Of a stretch of 40,455 nt of DNA, positions 16,436-22,573 are shown piece by piece. The DNA lies in NCBI GenBank assembly GCA_027061995.1, contig JAMOUT010000059.1, positions 1 through 40,455 on the forward strand. Direction: 5' to 3'. Made by a program: the position numbers and the translations under genes. Under the pieces are notes generated by a model. That model saw nothing but the letters and a program-made list of their open reading frames with translations, did no database searches and was not told the DNA's origin. Source of the stretch: Candidatus Aminicenantota bacterium. Its GTDB lineage: Bacteria > Acidobacteriota > Aminicenantia > JAMOAD01. Position 1 is the stretch's first letter, and the number at the start of each line of letters is the position of its first letter.

Positions 16436-16987
16436 TTACCAGCCGCCTCTGCCAAATCCGCCGCCACGGCCTCTTCCCATTCCACCACCGCGACCGAATC
16501 CGCCTCCACGGCCTCTTCCCATTCCACCGCCACGACCAAATCCGCCGCCTCTGCCGAATCCGCCGCCAAAACCCGAACCAAATCCGCCTCCCATTCCTGT
16601 TCCGCCAAAACCACCTGCGGGCGGATAAGGGGGTTGCTGTGTGGGATTTTGAACCGCTTCCGAAAGCTGACCTTGTGAAGCCATTTTAAAAGCCTCGGCT
16701 ACATTCGTTCCTTCCGGTGCCGAAACCATCTGAATACCGGCACTTGAAAGAACCGAAGAAGCATTAGGACCAAATGCTCCGGATACAACAATTCCCACTC
16801 CTTGGGATGCAACAAATTGAGCCGCCGCTATTCCCGCTCCTGATGGTGATGCAGCATTAGGGTTTGGTAAAATTTGAACCGCATCAGGATTATTTGTGTC
16901 AAAAATCACATAAAACGGAGCTCTTCCGAATCTCGGATCAATAGGACCATTCAAATCTTCAGAGCTTGCTGTTACTAATATTTTCAT
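16436..16987 (-). CDS. NifX/NafY-fold protein with Gly/Arg/Phe repeat tail
   Basis: A 183-residue protein. Residues 1 to about 115 form a PF02579 domain: ILVTASSEDLNGPIDPRFGR, APFYVIFD, then GIAAAQFVASQGVGIVVSG, AFGPNASSVL and GTNVAEAFKMA. After a PPYPPAG linker the rest is low complexity, made of G, R, F and M in GGGFGRGGGMGRGR units. The DNA of the tail is a 42-bp tandem repeat (16452-16550). The tail resembles RGG/FG-rich segments, but its role is unknown. GGAGG within the end of the preceding gene serves as ribosome site (ATGA overlap). Confidence 0.85.
   Translation of the reverse strand: MKILVTASSEDLNGPIDPRFGRAPFYVIFDTNNPDAVQILPNPNAASPSGAGIAAAQFVASQGVGIVVSGAFGPNASSVLSSAGIQMVSAPEGTNVAEAFKMASQGQLSEAVQNPTQQPPYPPAGGFGGTGMGGGFGSGFGGGFGRGGGFGRGGGMGRGRGGGFGRGGGMGRGRGGGFGRGGW
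16452..16550. repeat. 42-bp tandem repeat encoding the Gly/Arg tail
   Basis: Two full units (16452-16493 and 16494-16535) and a partial third match with only a few changes. Each encodes 14 residues of glycine, arginine, phenylalanine and methionine. Copy number is likely to vary between strains. Confidence 0.8.
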
Positions 16988-17613
16988 TTTTCCTCCTTGT
17001 TATTTTTTTCTAATTCATTCAACCTTTTTTTATAAATATCAAGTTGATTTTCAAGTTGTTCAACCATATTTTTTAAAAACTCTTTCTCATTATAAATATT
17101 TGATTGCAGGGGAAACATTGGAAATCCCGGATTATAATATCCTCTATTCCATCCCCAACCTCTTCCGAAACCTTTTCCCCAACCGAAACCTCCGAAAAAA
17201 CCACTTGTTCCTACAAAAGGATTAAAAGTTTGACGACTCATTCCATAATTGTTTCCGTATTGGAAATTCCCTTTCACAGTTTGATTTGAATAATCTCCCC
17301 TTTCAATCTTTTCCACCGCATCTTTAACACTTATTCCCGTGGTTTCAACAAACATTTTAATTCCCGATGAATTTAAAATCATCGAAGAGTTAGGACCAAA
17401 AGTCCCTGATATCACGGCTTGAACCCCTTTCTCAATCACAAGTCGGGCTGCTGAAATACCCGCTCCCGAAGGTGTATTTACAAAAGGGTTTTGAACAATC
17501 TCCGCATTATCCGTATCTTCCGAATCCAAAATTATTAAAAACGGAGCTCTCGCAAACCTCATATCAACAGGAGAATTTAAATCTCCTGAGGATGCTGTTA
17601 CAAGAACTTTCAT
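16984..17613 (-). CDS. NifX/NafY-fold protein with FG/GW linker and C-terminal coiled coil
   Basis: A 209-residue protein. Residues 1 to about 110 form a PF02579 domain (VLVTASSGDLNSPVDMRFAR, APFLIILDSED, GTFGPNSSMIL, ISVKDAVEKI). A Gly/Phe/Trp-rich linker from about 125 to 160 follows (GFGWGKGFGRGWGWNRG). The C-terminus from about 168 is a heptad-like helix (EFLKNMVEQLENQLDIYKKR, then LNELEKNNKEEK), probably a coiled coil for oligomerisation, as in DUF5320-type proteins next to such clusters. GGAG precedes the ATG inside the preceding gene. It looks like a fusion of the NifX fold and a DUF5320-like end. Confidence 0.83.
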   Translation of the reverse strand: MKVLVTASSGDLNSPVDMRFARAPFLIILDSEDTDNAEIVQNPFVNTPSGAGISAARLVIEKGVQAVISGTFGPNSSMILNSSGIKMFVETTGISVKDAVEKIERGDYSNQTVKGNFQYGNNYGMSRQTFNPFVGTSGFFGGFGWGKGFGRGWGWNRGYYNPGFPMFPLQSNIYNEKEFLKNMVEQLENQLDIYKKRLNELEKNNKEEK

Positions 17614-17900
17614 TTTTTCTCCTCCTTGGGCTCATTTTGAACAGGGGTATCATACTGCATAGGATATCCGACTCCGGTATAAGGAATGGTATTTACAGGG
17701 TAATAACCTTGATTCATCCATCTCCACCCTCTCGGAAGACCGGACCAAGGACAGTATCCCATTGTTGCGCCATAACCACGGCCTCTTCCGATTCCAAAAC
17801 CTCTTCCTCTGCCAAAGCCTCTTCCCCTTCCGAAACCTTTTCCTCTGCCTAAACCAAAACCTCCTAAACCATAATAATAAGGATTCATATAGTTAAACAT
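17610..17900 (-). CDS. Gly/Arg-rich DUF5320-like protein
   Basis: A 96-residue protein dominated in its first half by GFGRGR-type hexamers (about 15-45), then GYCPWSGLPRGWRW and a Pro/Tyr-rich end. The combination of a GRGRG segment with an aromatic-GLP-GW motif resembles DUF5320 proteins, which are commonly encoded beside NifX/ferredoxin-MinD clusters and have no known function. A single cysteine is present. AAAAGGAGG precedes the ATG. The stop overlaps the next start (ATGA). There is no NifX domain, so it is an accessory factor of the operon, possibly a scaffold. Confidence 0.75.
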   Translation of the reverse strand: MFNYMNPYYYGLGGFGLGRGKGFGRGRGFGRGRGFGIGRGRGYGATMGYCPWSGLPRGWRWMNQGYYPVNTIPYTGVGYPMQYDTPVQNEPKEEKK

Positions 17901-17918
17901 ATCACACCTCCTTTTTAT

Positions 17919-18047
17919 TTATAATTTTGAGATTAGATTTTCAGCTGTTTTTATTTCTATAAATCCACCACTCTCTATCACTATCTCTTTTTTACCTTTT
18001 AAAACAAAATTATCCTTAATATTAAAATCACAATGTTTATTTCCCAT
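17919..18047 (-). CDS. Small 42-residue protein of the ORP-like operon
   Basis: On the minus strand an ATG at 18047-18045 opens 42 codons to a TAA at 17921-17919. The protein begins MGNKHCDFNIKDN, continues with a hydrophobic/charged alternation (KKEIVIESGGFIEIKT) and ends AENLISKL. GGGGG lies four bases upstream, and the ATG overlaps the 3' end of the first operon gene by 11 bases, a typical coupled arrangement. The next gene follows after 18 bases with its own GGAGG. I recognise no family. The residues form a plausible small beta fold with one Cys and one His. The coupling makes it likely real. Confidence 0.6.
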   Translation of the reverse strand: MGNKHCDFNIKDNFVLKGKKEIVIESGGFIEIKTAENLISKL

Positions 18048-18480
18048 ATTTTCCCCCTTTATTGAATCGTTTTCTGTTTTTTCCGAATCCACTTTTATTT
18101 CCGAACCCTCTTCTCAATCCTTTGCCCGTGTTGCCAAACCCTCTTCCTTTACCTTGACCGAATAAAGTAAAAATCGGAGAAAGTTTATTTTCAACAAACA
18201 TCATAGCCGCGGTATCAGGTTCCATAAAACCTCCGTTTATTATCTCTATCCCGTTTATATAGATATTTCTTAAAAAACCTCTCGGACCACCGCCGCATAT
18301 AACAACATCAACATTCTCTTCCTTCAATAATCCAACTATTTCAAGCGAATAATCAAGCAAAAGATTTACCGTTTTTTTATCCGTTATTTTCCCATTGTCC
18401 ATATCATAAATTACAAGTTTCTCCGAAAAATCCAATCTCGGAGCAACAATATTTTTAAAAACCGCAACCGCTACTTTCAT
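18037..18480 (-). CDS. NifX/NafY-fold protein, first gene of the ORP-like operon
   Basis: The protein has 147 residues from the ATG at 18480. Residues 1 to about 105 form the PF02579 fold: MKVAVAVFKNIVAPRLDFSE, LVIYDMDNGKI, VDVVICGGGPRGFLRNIYING. The end is basic and Gly/Phe-rich (GKGRGFGNTGKGLRRGFG, then KSGFGKNRKRF). The cysteine in VVICGGGPRG is a candidate metal ligand. In-frame ATG (18489) and TTG (18495) starts lie upstream, but the sigma-54 promoter at 18491-18506 predicts transcription from about 18480, so those codons would not be in the mRNA. The gene then has a leaderless message and a clean family-type N-terminus. Confidence 0.83.
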   Translation of the reverse strand: MKVAVAVFKNIVAPRLDFSEKLVIYDMDNGKITDKKTVNLLLDYSLEIVGLLKEENVDVVICGGGPRGFLRNIYINGIEIINGGFMEPDTAAMMFVENKLSPIFTLFGQGKGRGFGNTGKGLRRGFGNKSGFGKNRKRFNKGGKYGK

Positions 18481-18490
18481 ACTTTTCATA

Positions 18491-18506
18491 AGCAATTTTC
18501 ATGCCA
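18491..18506 (-). promoter_or_regulatory. Full-consensus sigma-54 (-24/-12) promoter of the ORP-like operon
   Basis: The minus strand reads TGGCATGAAAATTGCT, which fits every position of the sigma-54 consensus TGGCAYRNNNNTTGCW. The GC of the -12 element is at 18493-18492, giving a start near 18480, the A of the first gene's ATG. A divergent sigma-54 activator gene begins 139 bp beyond the promoter, which strongly supports this call. Confidence 0.9.
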
Positions 18507-18558
18507 TTGGAGAAAATATAATAAACACAATAATTCTAACAATCTCTTTCTTTCCTTT

Positions 18559-18619
18559 AAGTTGCATTTTGCATCTTATTGTTTCTTTATAATTAACCTA
18601 ACGCATCATCTTGCAACTT
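18559..18619. promoter_or_regulatory. Possible upstream activator site (inverted repeat)
   Basis: AAGTTGCA (18559-18566) and TGCAACTT (18612-18619) are perfect inverted copies 45 bases apart. Their centre lies about 109 bp upstream of the sigma-54 transcription start, the usual place for enhancer-type activator binding. The right arm overlaps the -35 box of the activator's own promoter. Confidence 0.45.
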
Positions 18620-18639
18620 TTTACAACAAATGATATAAT
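18611..18639 (+). promoter_or_regulatory. Sigma-70 promoter of the sigma-54 activator gene
   Basis: TTGCAA (18611-18616), 17-bp spacer, TATAAT (18634-18639). The predicted start is about 18646, on the ATG at 18645, so the transcript is probably leaderless; no ribosome site is present. Confidence 0.65.
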
Positions 18640-18644
18640 AATAT

Positions 18645-19928
18645 ATGGAAAACAATAATTATCTCCAAATAATAGATTATCTTTTTGAAGGAATTTTTAT
18701 AATAGATAATAATTTTACAATAGTTGGCATAAATAAAGCCGCATCCGAGATTACGGGATATACGAAAAAAGAAGCGGAGGGAAAACGCTGTTATGAGATA
18801 TTAAAAACAGATATTTGCAGAATAGATTGTCCCATCAAAAAACTGAAACAGGGAAAATCTGCGGATGAACGGATTATAAACATAATTACAAAAAAGAATG
18901 AGGAGAAACATATAAAATTAAAGATTTTCCCTTTTAATAATAATTGGATTGAGATTTTTCAGGATGTTACAAGAGAGGTAGAGCTCGAAAAAAGAATAAA
19001 CAAGAGATATATAATAGATGACATTATAACTTCCGATGAAAAACTTTTTGACCTTTTATCCGCTCTTCCCAAGATTGCTCTCAGTGATGTATCAGTTCTC
19101 ATAGAGGGGGAAAGCGGAGTCGGTAAAGAGGTATTTGCAACAGCTTTAAAGAATCTCAGTAAAAGGAAAGATCAACCCTTTGTCAAGATTAATTGCGCCG
19201 CCCTACCGGATACCCTTCTTGAATCAGAACTTTTCGGATATAAAAGAGGTGCTTTTACGGATGCCAAGAAAGATAAACCGGGACTGTTCATGCAGGCTCA
19301 CAAAGGGACTCTCTTTCTTGATGAGATAGGTGATATGAGCTTATCTCTTCAAGCAAAACTTCTAAGAGCCGTTGAGACCGGAGAGATTGTTCCCCTCGGA
19401 GGGATTGAATCGGAAAAAGTGGATGTCAGAATAATTGCGGCTACAAACAAAGACCTTTCGGTAGAAGTTAAAAAAGGAAAATTCAGGGAAGATCTTTTCT
19501 ATAGATTAAATGTTGTTAATATTAAAATTCCACCCTTAAGAAACAGGAAAAAGGATATCCCTCTTTTTATCGATTATTTTATAAATAAATTTAATATAGT
19601 TTATCGGAAAGATATTAAAGGGATTACCAAAAACGGACTGAATATCTTATTAAATTATGATTTTCCGGGTAATATAAGAGAACTTAAAAATATTATCGAA
19701 CATGCCTTTGTTTTTTGTGATAAGGATTTTATTGATACTGATGATTTACCAGATTACCTGAAAAACATTAAAGAGGAAAATACAGAAAAACCCCATCCCT
19801 TCAATGAAAAAGAGAGAATAATAGAGGCTCTTGAAATTACAAAATGGAATAAGAAAAAAGCGGCGGAATTATTAGAGATAGACAGGACAACACTTTGGCG
19901 TAAAATGAAAAAATACGGTTTATTATAA
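18645..19928 (+). CDS. PAS-domain sigma-54-dependent transcriptional activator
   Basis: An NtrC-type activator of 427 residues, likely controlling the divergent ORP-like operon. The N-terminal PAS domain (about 5-105) holds three cysteines at 49, 58 and 62 (DICRIDCP), which could sense redox state or bind a cluster. The AAA+ domain has Walker A GESGVGKE at 155-162 and the sigma-54-contacting GAFTDA at 202-207, with LFLDEIGD as Walker B. The C-terminal Fis-type helix-turn-helix is EALEITKWNKKKAAELLEID with RTTLWRKMKKYG. There is no receiver domain, so activity is set by the PAS domain rather than a kinase. It ends 24 bp before the tRNA-Phe gene on the other strand. Confidence 0.95.
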   Translation: MENNNYLQIIDYLFEGIFIIDNNFTIVGINKAASEITGYTKKEAEGKRCYEILKTDICRIDCPIKKLKQGKSADERIINIITKKNEEKHIKLKIFPFNNNWIEIFQDVTREVELEKRINKRYIIDDIITSDEKLFDLLSALPKIALSDVSVLIEGESGVGKEVFATALKNLSKRKDQPFVKINCAALPDTLLESELFGYKRGAFTDAKKDKPGLFMQAHKGTLFLDEIGDMSLSLQAKLLRAVETGEIVPLGGIESEKVDVRIIAATNKDLSVEVKKGKFREDLFYRLNVVNIKIPPLRNRKKDIPLFIDYFINKFNIVYRKDIKGITKNGLNILLNYDFPGNIRELKNIIEHAFVFCDKDFIDTDDLPDYLKNIKEENTEKPHPFNEKERIIEALEITKWNKKKAAELLEIDRTTLWRKMKKYGLL

Positions 19929-19951
19929 TCATTGTGAGTTTTATGAAAATG

Positions 19952-20024
19952 TGGCGAGGGACGGAATCGAACCGCCGACACGAAGATTTTCAGTCTTCTG
20001 CTCTACCGACTGAGCTACCTCGCC
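19952..20024 (-). tRNA. tRNA-Phe (GAA anticodon)
   Basis: The minus strand folds into a complete cloverleaf of 73 bases. The acceptor arm is GGCGAGG/CCTCGCC with discriminator A, the D arm is GCTC/GAGC, and the anticodon stem GAAGA/TCTTC encloses loop CTGAAAA, giving anticodon GAA. The variable loop is GTGTC, and the T arm GGCGG/CCGTC contains one G-U pair. CCA is not encoded. Confidence 0.97.
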
Positions 20025-20038
20025 ACGGTGAATAGAGT

Positions 20039-20067
20039 AATTTATCAAAAAACCATATCCGTGTCAA
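20039..20067 (-). promoter_or_regulatory. Promoter of tRNA-Phe
   Basis: Consensus TTGACA (20067-20062), 17-bp spacer and TAAATT (20044-20039) put the start near 20032, eight bases before the tRNA. Confidence 0.7.
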
Positions 20068-20138
20068 TACGGAAAATCTATTTCATTAAAAATTCTTTTC
20101 TTTATATTTTAAATATTCATTATCCGTTTGTTTTAATA

Positions 20139-20167
20139 TTTACATTTTTCCGATTTTTAGTTATAAT
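20139..20167 (+). promoter_or_regulatory. Promoter of the ferredoxin gene
   Basis: TTTACA (20139-20144), 17-bp spacer, TATAAT (20162-20167), followed by AGGAGG and the ATG at 20196. Confidence 0.7.
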
Positions 20168-20195
20168 TATACTTAATTAATATAGGAGGTTTGTG

Positions 20196-20459
20196 ATGGC
20201 ATTAATTATTACCGATGAATGTATCAATTGCGGTGCTTGTGTTTCAGAGTGTCCTAATGAAGCTATTTCCGAGGGAGATGAATACTTTGTAATCGATGCT
20301 TCCAAATGCACGGAATGTATCGGATGGTATGATGAGCCTCAGTGTGTAGAAGTTTGCCCCGTTGATAGTATTGTTCCCGATGAAAATAACAAAGAGACAA
20401 AAGAGCAACTTCTCGAAAAATTCAAAAAACTACACCCTGATAAAGAACCCAAAGTTTGA
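20196..20459 (+). CDS. 2[4Fe-4S] ferredoxin (YfhL/Allochromatium-like)
   Basis: An 87-residue cytoplasmic electron carrier. The first cluster motif is [12 protein letters not shown] near the N-terminus. The second is [18 protein letters not shown], with extra residues between its second and third cysteines, which is the pattern of Allochromatium/YfhL-type ferredoxins; such proteins have very low potentials. The ATG at 20196 is chosen because AGGAGG is six bases away; a GTG one codon earlier is in frame. It sits between the ORP-like locus and an Mrp ATPase, so it may supply electrons for cluster assembly (inferred). Confidence 0.93.
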   Translation: MALIITDECINCGACVSECPNEAISEGDEYFVIDASKCTECIGWYDEPQCVEVCPVDSIVPDENNKETKEQLLEKFKKLHPDKEPKV

Positions 20460-20481
20460 TTTAAATTAATTTAAAAATTCC

Positions 20482-20511
20482 GGGGAGGCTTTGCCTCCCC
20501 TTTATTTATTT
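20482..20511 (+). terminator. Rho-independent terminator between ferredoxin and mrp
   Basis: A perfect 8-bp GC-rich stem GGGGAGGC/GCCTCCCC with a TTT loop (20482-20500) is followed by TTTATTTATTT. It separates the ferredoxin from mrp, or acts as an intercistronic attenuator that lowers mrp expression. Confidence 0.7.
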
Positions 20512-20522
20512 AGGAGGAGATA

Positions 20523-21320
20523 ATGGTTGATAAGCCAAAATTTATTATTGATAAAAAACCTTTAAAAGATGTTAAAAATATCATTGCGATCGGAAGCGGA
20601 AAAGGGGGAGTCGGGAAATCAACGGTTACCGTGAATCTCGCTCTTTCGTTAAAAAACCAAGGACTAAAAGTCGGCCTTCTTGATGCGGATGTTTACGGAC
20701 CTAATGTTCCCATGATGATGGGACTCTCCGGCACCCCTTCAATAACAGAGGATAAAAAAATCATACCTCTCGAAAAAGAGGGAATAAAAATATTATCTGT
20801 TGACTTTTTTGTTCAAGAGGATCAACCGCTTATATGGAGAGGACCTCTTGTCTCAAACCTGATTAATCAATTTGTTAATGATGTTGAATGGGGAGAACTT
20901 GACTATCTTTTAATTGACTTACCGCCGGGAACAGGAGATGTTCAAATCTCTCTTTCACAAAAACTTAAATTAACCGGTGGAATTGTTGTTACAACACCAC
21001 AGAAAGTAGCACAATACGATGTTAAAAAAGCTGTCAACATGTTTAAATCGGTCCAAGTTCCCGTTCTCGGAGTAGTTGAAAATATGTCCCATATTTTATG
21101 CCCCAAATGCGGAGAAAAAATATTCCTCTTTCCCCAAGGCGGAGGAGAAGAATTAAGTAAGATGTTTGACATTGAGCTACTGGGAACATTACCTTTTGAT
21201 CCCCAGGTATCCGCAAACAGTGATGAGGGAAAACCAATCGTCTTGGTATCTCCGGATAATCCCATCTCCAAAACATACAAGGAGATAGCGGAAAATTTAA
21301 CAAAGAAAACTTCAAATTAA
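20523..21320 (+). CDS. mrp: Mrp/ApbC/NBP35-type Fe-S cluster carrier ATPase
   Basis: A 265-residue deviant-Walker-A ATPase that binds and transfers Fe-S clusters. GSGKGGVGKS is at 24-33, the MRP signature DADVYGPNVPMMMG follows, and DLPPGTGDVQ is the switch region. A CPKC pair at 193-196 is the dimer-bridging cluster ligand. It lacks the N-terminal DUF59 domain found in many Mrp proteins; a separate DUF59 protein is encoded in the ORP-like operon at 13898. GGAGGAG lies ahead of the ATG. It is the third ATPase of this superfamily in 7 kb, but the only one without a ferredoxin insert. Confidence 0.94.
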   Translation: MVDKPKFIIDKKPLKDVKNIIAIGSGKGGVGKSTVTVNLALSLKNQGLKVGLLDADVYGPNVPMMMGLSGTPSITEDKKIIPLEKEGIKILSVDFFVQEDQPLIWRGPLVSNLINQFVNDVEWGELDYLLIDLPPGTGDVQISLSQKLKLTGGIVVTTPQKVAQYDVKKAVNMFKSVQVPVLGVVENMSHILCPKCGEKIFLFPQGGGEELSKMFDIELLGTLPFDPQVSANSDEGKPIVLVSPDNPISKTYKEIAENLTKKTSN

Positions 21321-21329
21321 TTTTATATT

Positions 21330-22211
21330 ATGAAAACAAAAAAGCCCTATATTATCAATATAGGGCTTTTTTTATTAACCCTTATCACTACAACTGTCGT
21401 AGGAACATTATCCTATCTCTCTTTTGAATTTTATAATAAACAACTTCCGACTGAATTTATCAAAAATTATCTTTTTAAACCGGAAAATCATTTATACGGT
21501 TTATACTATTCCTTACCTCTTTTAATAACTCTTTTCGCTCATGAGATGGGACATTATCTTATGTGTAAAAAATATAATATTGAAGCCACCCTCCCCTATT
21601 TCATACCGGCACCCACTCTTGCGGGAACTTTCGGAGCGGTCATAAAAATAAAAGAACCCTTTTACTCGAAAAAATCACTGTTTGATGTGGCAATAGCCGG
21701 TCCTCTTCTAAGTTTTTTTCTCTCAATACCTATTCTTATATACGGAATCTCATTATCAAAAATTGTTTCAGGACCTATGCCCGAAGGGGGGTTCGGACTC
21801 GGAGAACCCCTTATCTTTAAACTTATCTCATCTCTGCTCTATAAAAACCTTCCCCCGACAACGGACCTATTGATACATCCTCTCGCTTTTGCAGGCTGGT
21901 TCGGCATCCTTGTAACAGCATTTAATTTACTTCCAATAGGGCAACTTGACGGAGGCCATATCCTTTATGCAATATCACCAAGACTTCATAATATTTTTTC
22001 ATATATAATCATAGGTTTGCTTATTATATCAGGATTTATTTTTTGGCAAGGGTGGTTTCTTTGGGCTGTTCTTATTATGATATTCGGAACAAAACATCCT
22101 CCGGTTTACGGAGATTCCGGAGAACTCGGCAAAAACAGAATTTTTCTTTTTATCCTGATTATTATTGTCTTTATTCTTTCCTTTACCCCGAACCCTATCT
22201 TTATAAAGTAA
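21330..22211 (+). CDS. Site-2-protease-type M50 membrane metalloprotease
   Basis: A 293-residue polytopic membrane peptidase of the M50 family, of the kind related to plant EGY proteins. HEMGH is at 71-75 and the third zinc ligand is in LPIGQLDGGH (D207). About six or seven helices surround them, the first at about 8-28. Such enzymes cut transmembrane substrates, often anti-sigma factors or signalling proteins; no substrate candidate is evident here. No ribosome site precedes the ATG, which lies nine bases after mrp. A strong terminator-like hairpin covers codons 3 to 15, so expression is probably limited at that point. Confidence 0.88.
   Translation: MKTKKPYIINIGLFLLTLITTTVVGTLSYLSFEFYNKQLPTEFIKNYLFKPENHLYGLYYSLPLLITLFAHEMGHYLMCKKYNIEATLPYFIPAPTLAGTFGAVIKIKEPFYSKKSLFDVAIAGPLLSFFLSIPILIYGISLSKIVSGPMPEGGFGLGEPLIFKLISSLLYKNLPPTTDLLIHPLAFAGWFGILVTAFNLLPIGQLDGGHILYAISPRLHNIFSYIIIGLLIISGFIFWQGWFLWAVLIMIFGTKHPPVYGDSGELGKNRIFLFILIIIVFILSFTPNPIFIK
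21338..21373. terminator. Perfect bidirectional terminator hairpin inside the M50 coding start
   Basis: A perfect 16-bp inverted repeat (21338-21353 with 21357-21372, 3-base loop) with core AAGCCCTATATT/AATATAGGGCTT, an A run at its left and a T7 run at its right end. It has the textbook look of an intrinsic terminator for mrp, yet it lies within the first codons of the M50 gene. Confidence 0.75.
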
Positions 22212-22325
22212 TATTTAATTCTTAAAATCAGATATTTTATTCTGTATCATTGTTTAATAATATAGTAAAATATCAGATATTCGGGTAAAATATATAATAA
22301 TATAATAGTTTTACGGAGGAAGAAG

Positions 22326-22529
22326 ATGAGTGAAAACAATATTTCGGAAATTGATAAAGAGTTGCTTGATATTCTTGCATGCCCTGTTTGCAAAACAGAG
22401 GTTAAACTTACCGAAGATAAAAAAGGGTTAAGATGTGTTAATTGCGGTAGAATTTATCCCATAAGAGACGGTATTCCCGTAATGCTTGTGGATGAAGCGA
22501 CTTTCACCGATAATCAAAATAAAGGTTAA
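22326..22529 (+). CDS. Trm112-like (UPF0434/YcaR-type) zinc-ribbon protein
   Basis: A 67-residue protein with LLDILACPVCK (Cys 19 and 22), GLRCVNCGRIYPIRDGIPVM (Cys 37 and 40) and a short acidic tail, the usual Trm112/YcaR pattern. Family members activate methyltransferases in eukaryotes and archaea; the bacterial role is not defined, and no partner enzyme is beside it. GGAGG precedes the ATG. The upstream region is very AT-rich, with several possible -10 boxes that I cannot rank. Confidence 0.88.
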   Translation: MSENNISEIDKELLDILACPVCKTEVKLTEDKKGLRCVNCGRIYPIRDGIPVMLVDEATFTDNQNKG

Positions 22530-22538
22530 AATTATTAC

Positions 22539-22567
22539 TTGACTTAAAGAAAAATAGAAATTATACT
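22539..22567 (+). promoter_or_regulatory. Promoter of pmbA, leaderless
   Basis: TTGACT (22539-22544), 17-bp spacer, TATACT (22562-22567). The seventh base after the -10 box is 22574, the A of the pmbA ATG. No ribosome site is present. Confidence 0.75.
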
Positions 22568-22573
22568 TAAAAA

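Noticed and set aside
16407-16628. Proline-rich frame on the plus strand (PPPRPLPIPPPRP-type)
   Set aside because: It is the complement of the Gly/Arg tandem repeat of the minus-strand NifX-like gene, which has a domain and a ribosome site.
13566-18480. A nitrogenase cofactor (nif) operon
   Set aside because: The PF02579 proteins are named after NifX/NifB, but no nifH, nifD, nifK, nifE or nifN is present, and the ferredoxin-MinD ATPases and the sigma-54 activator type fit the ORP system better.
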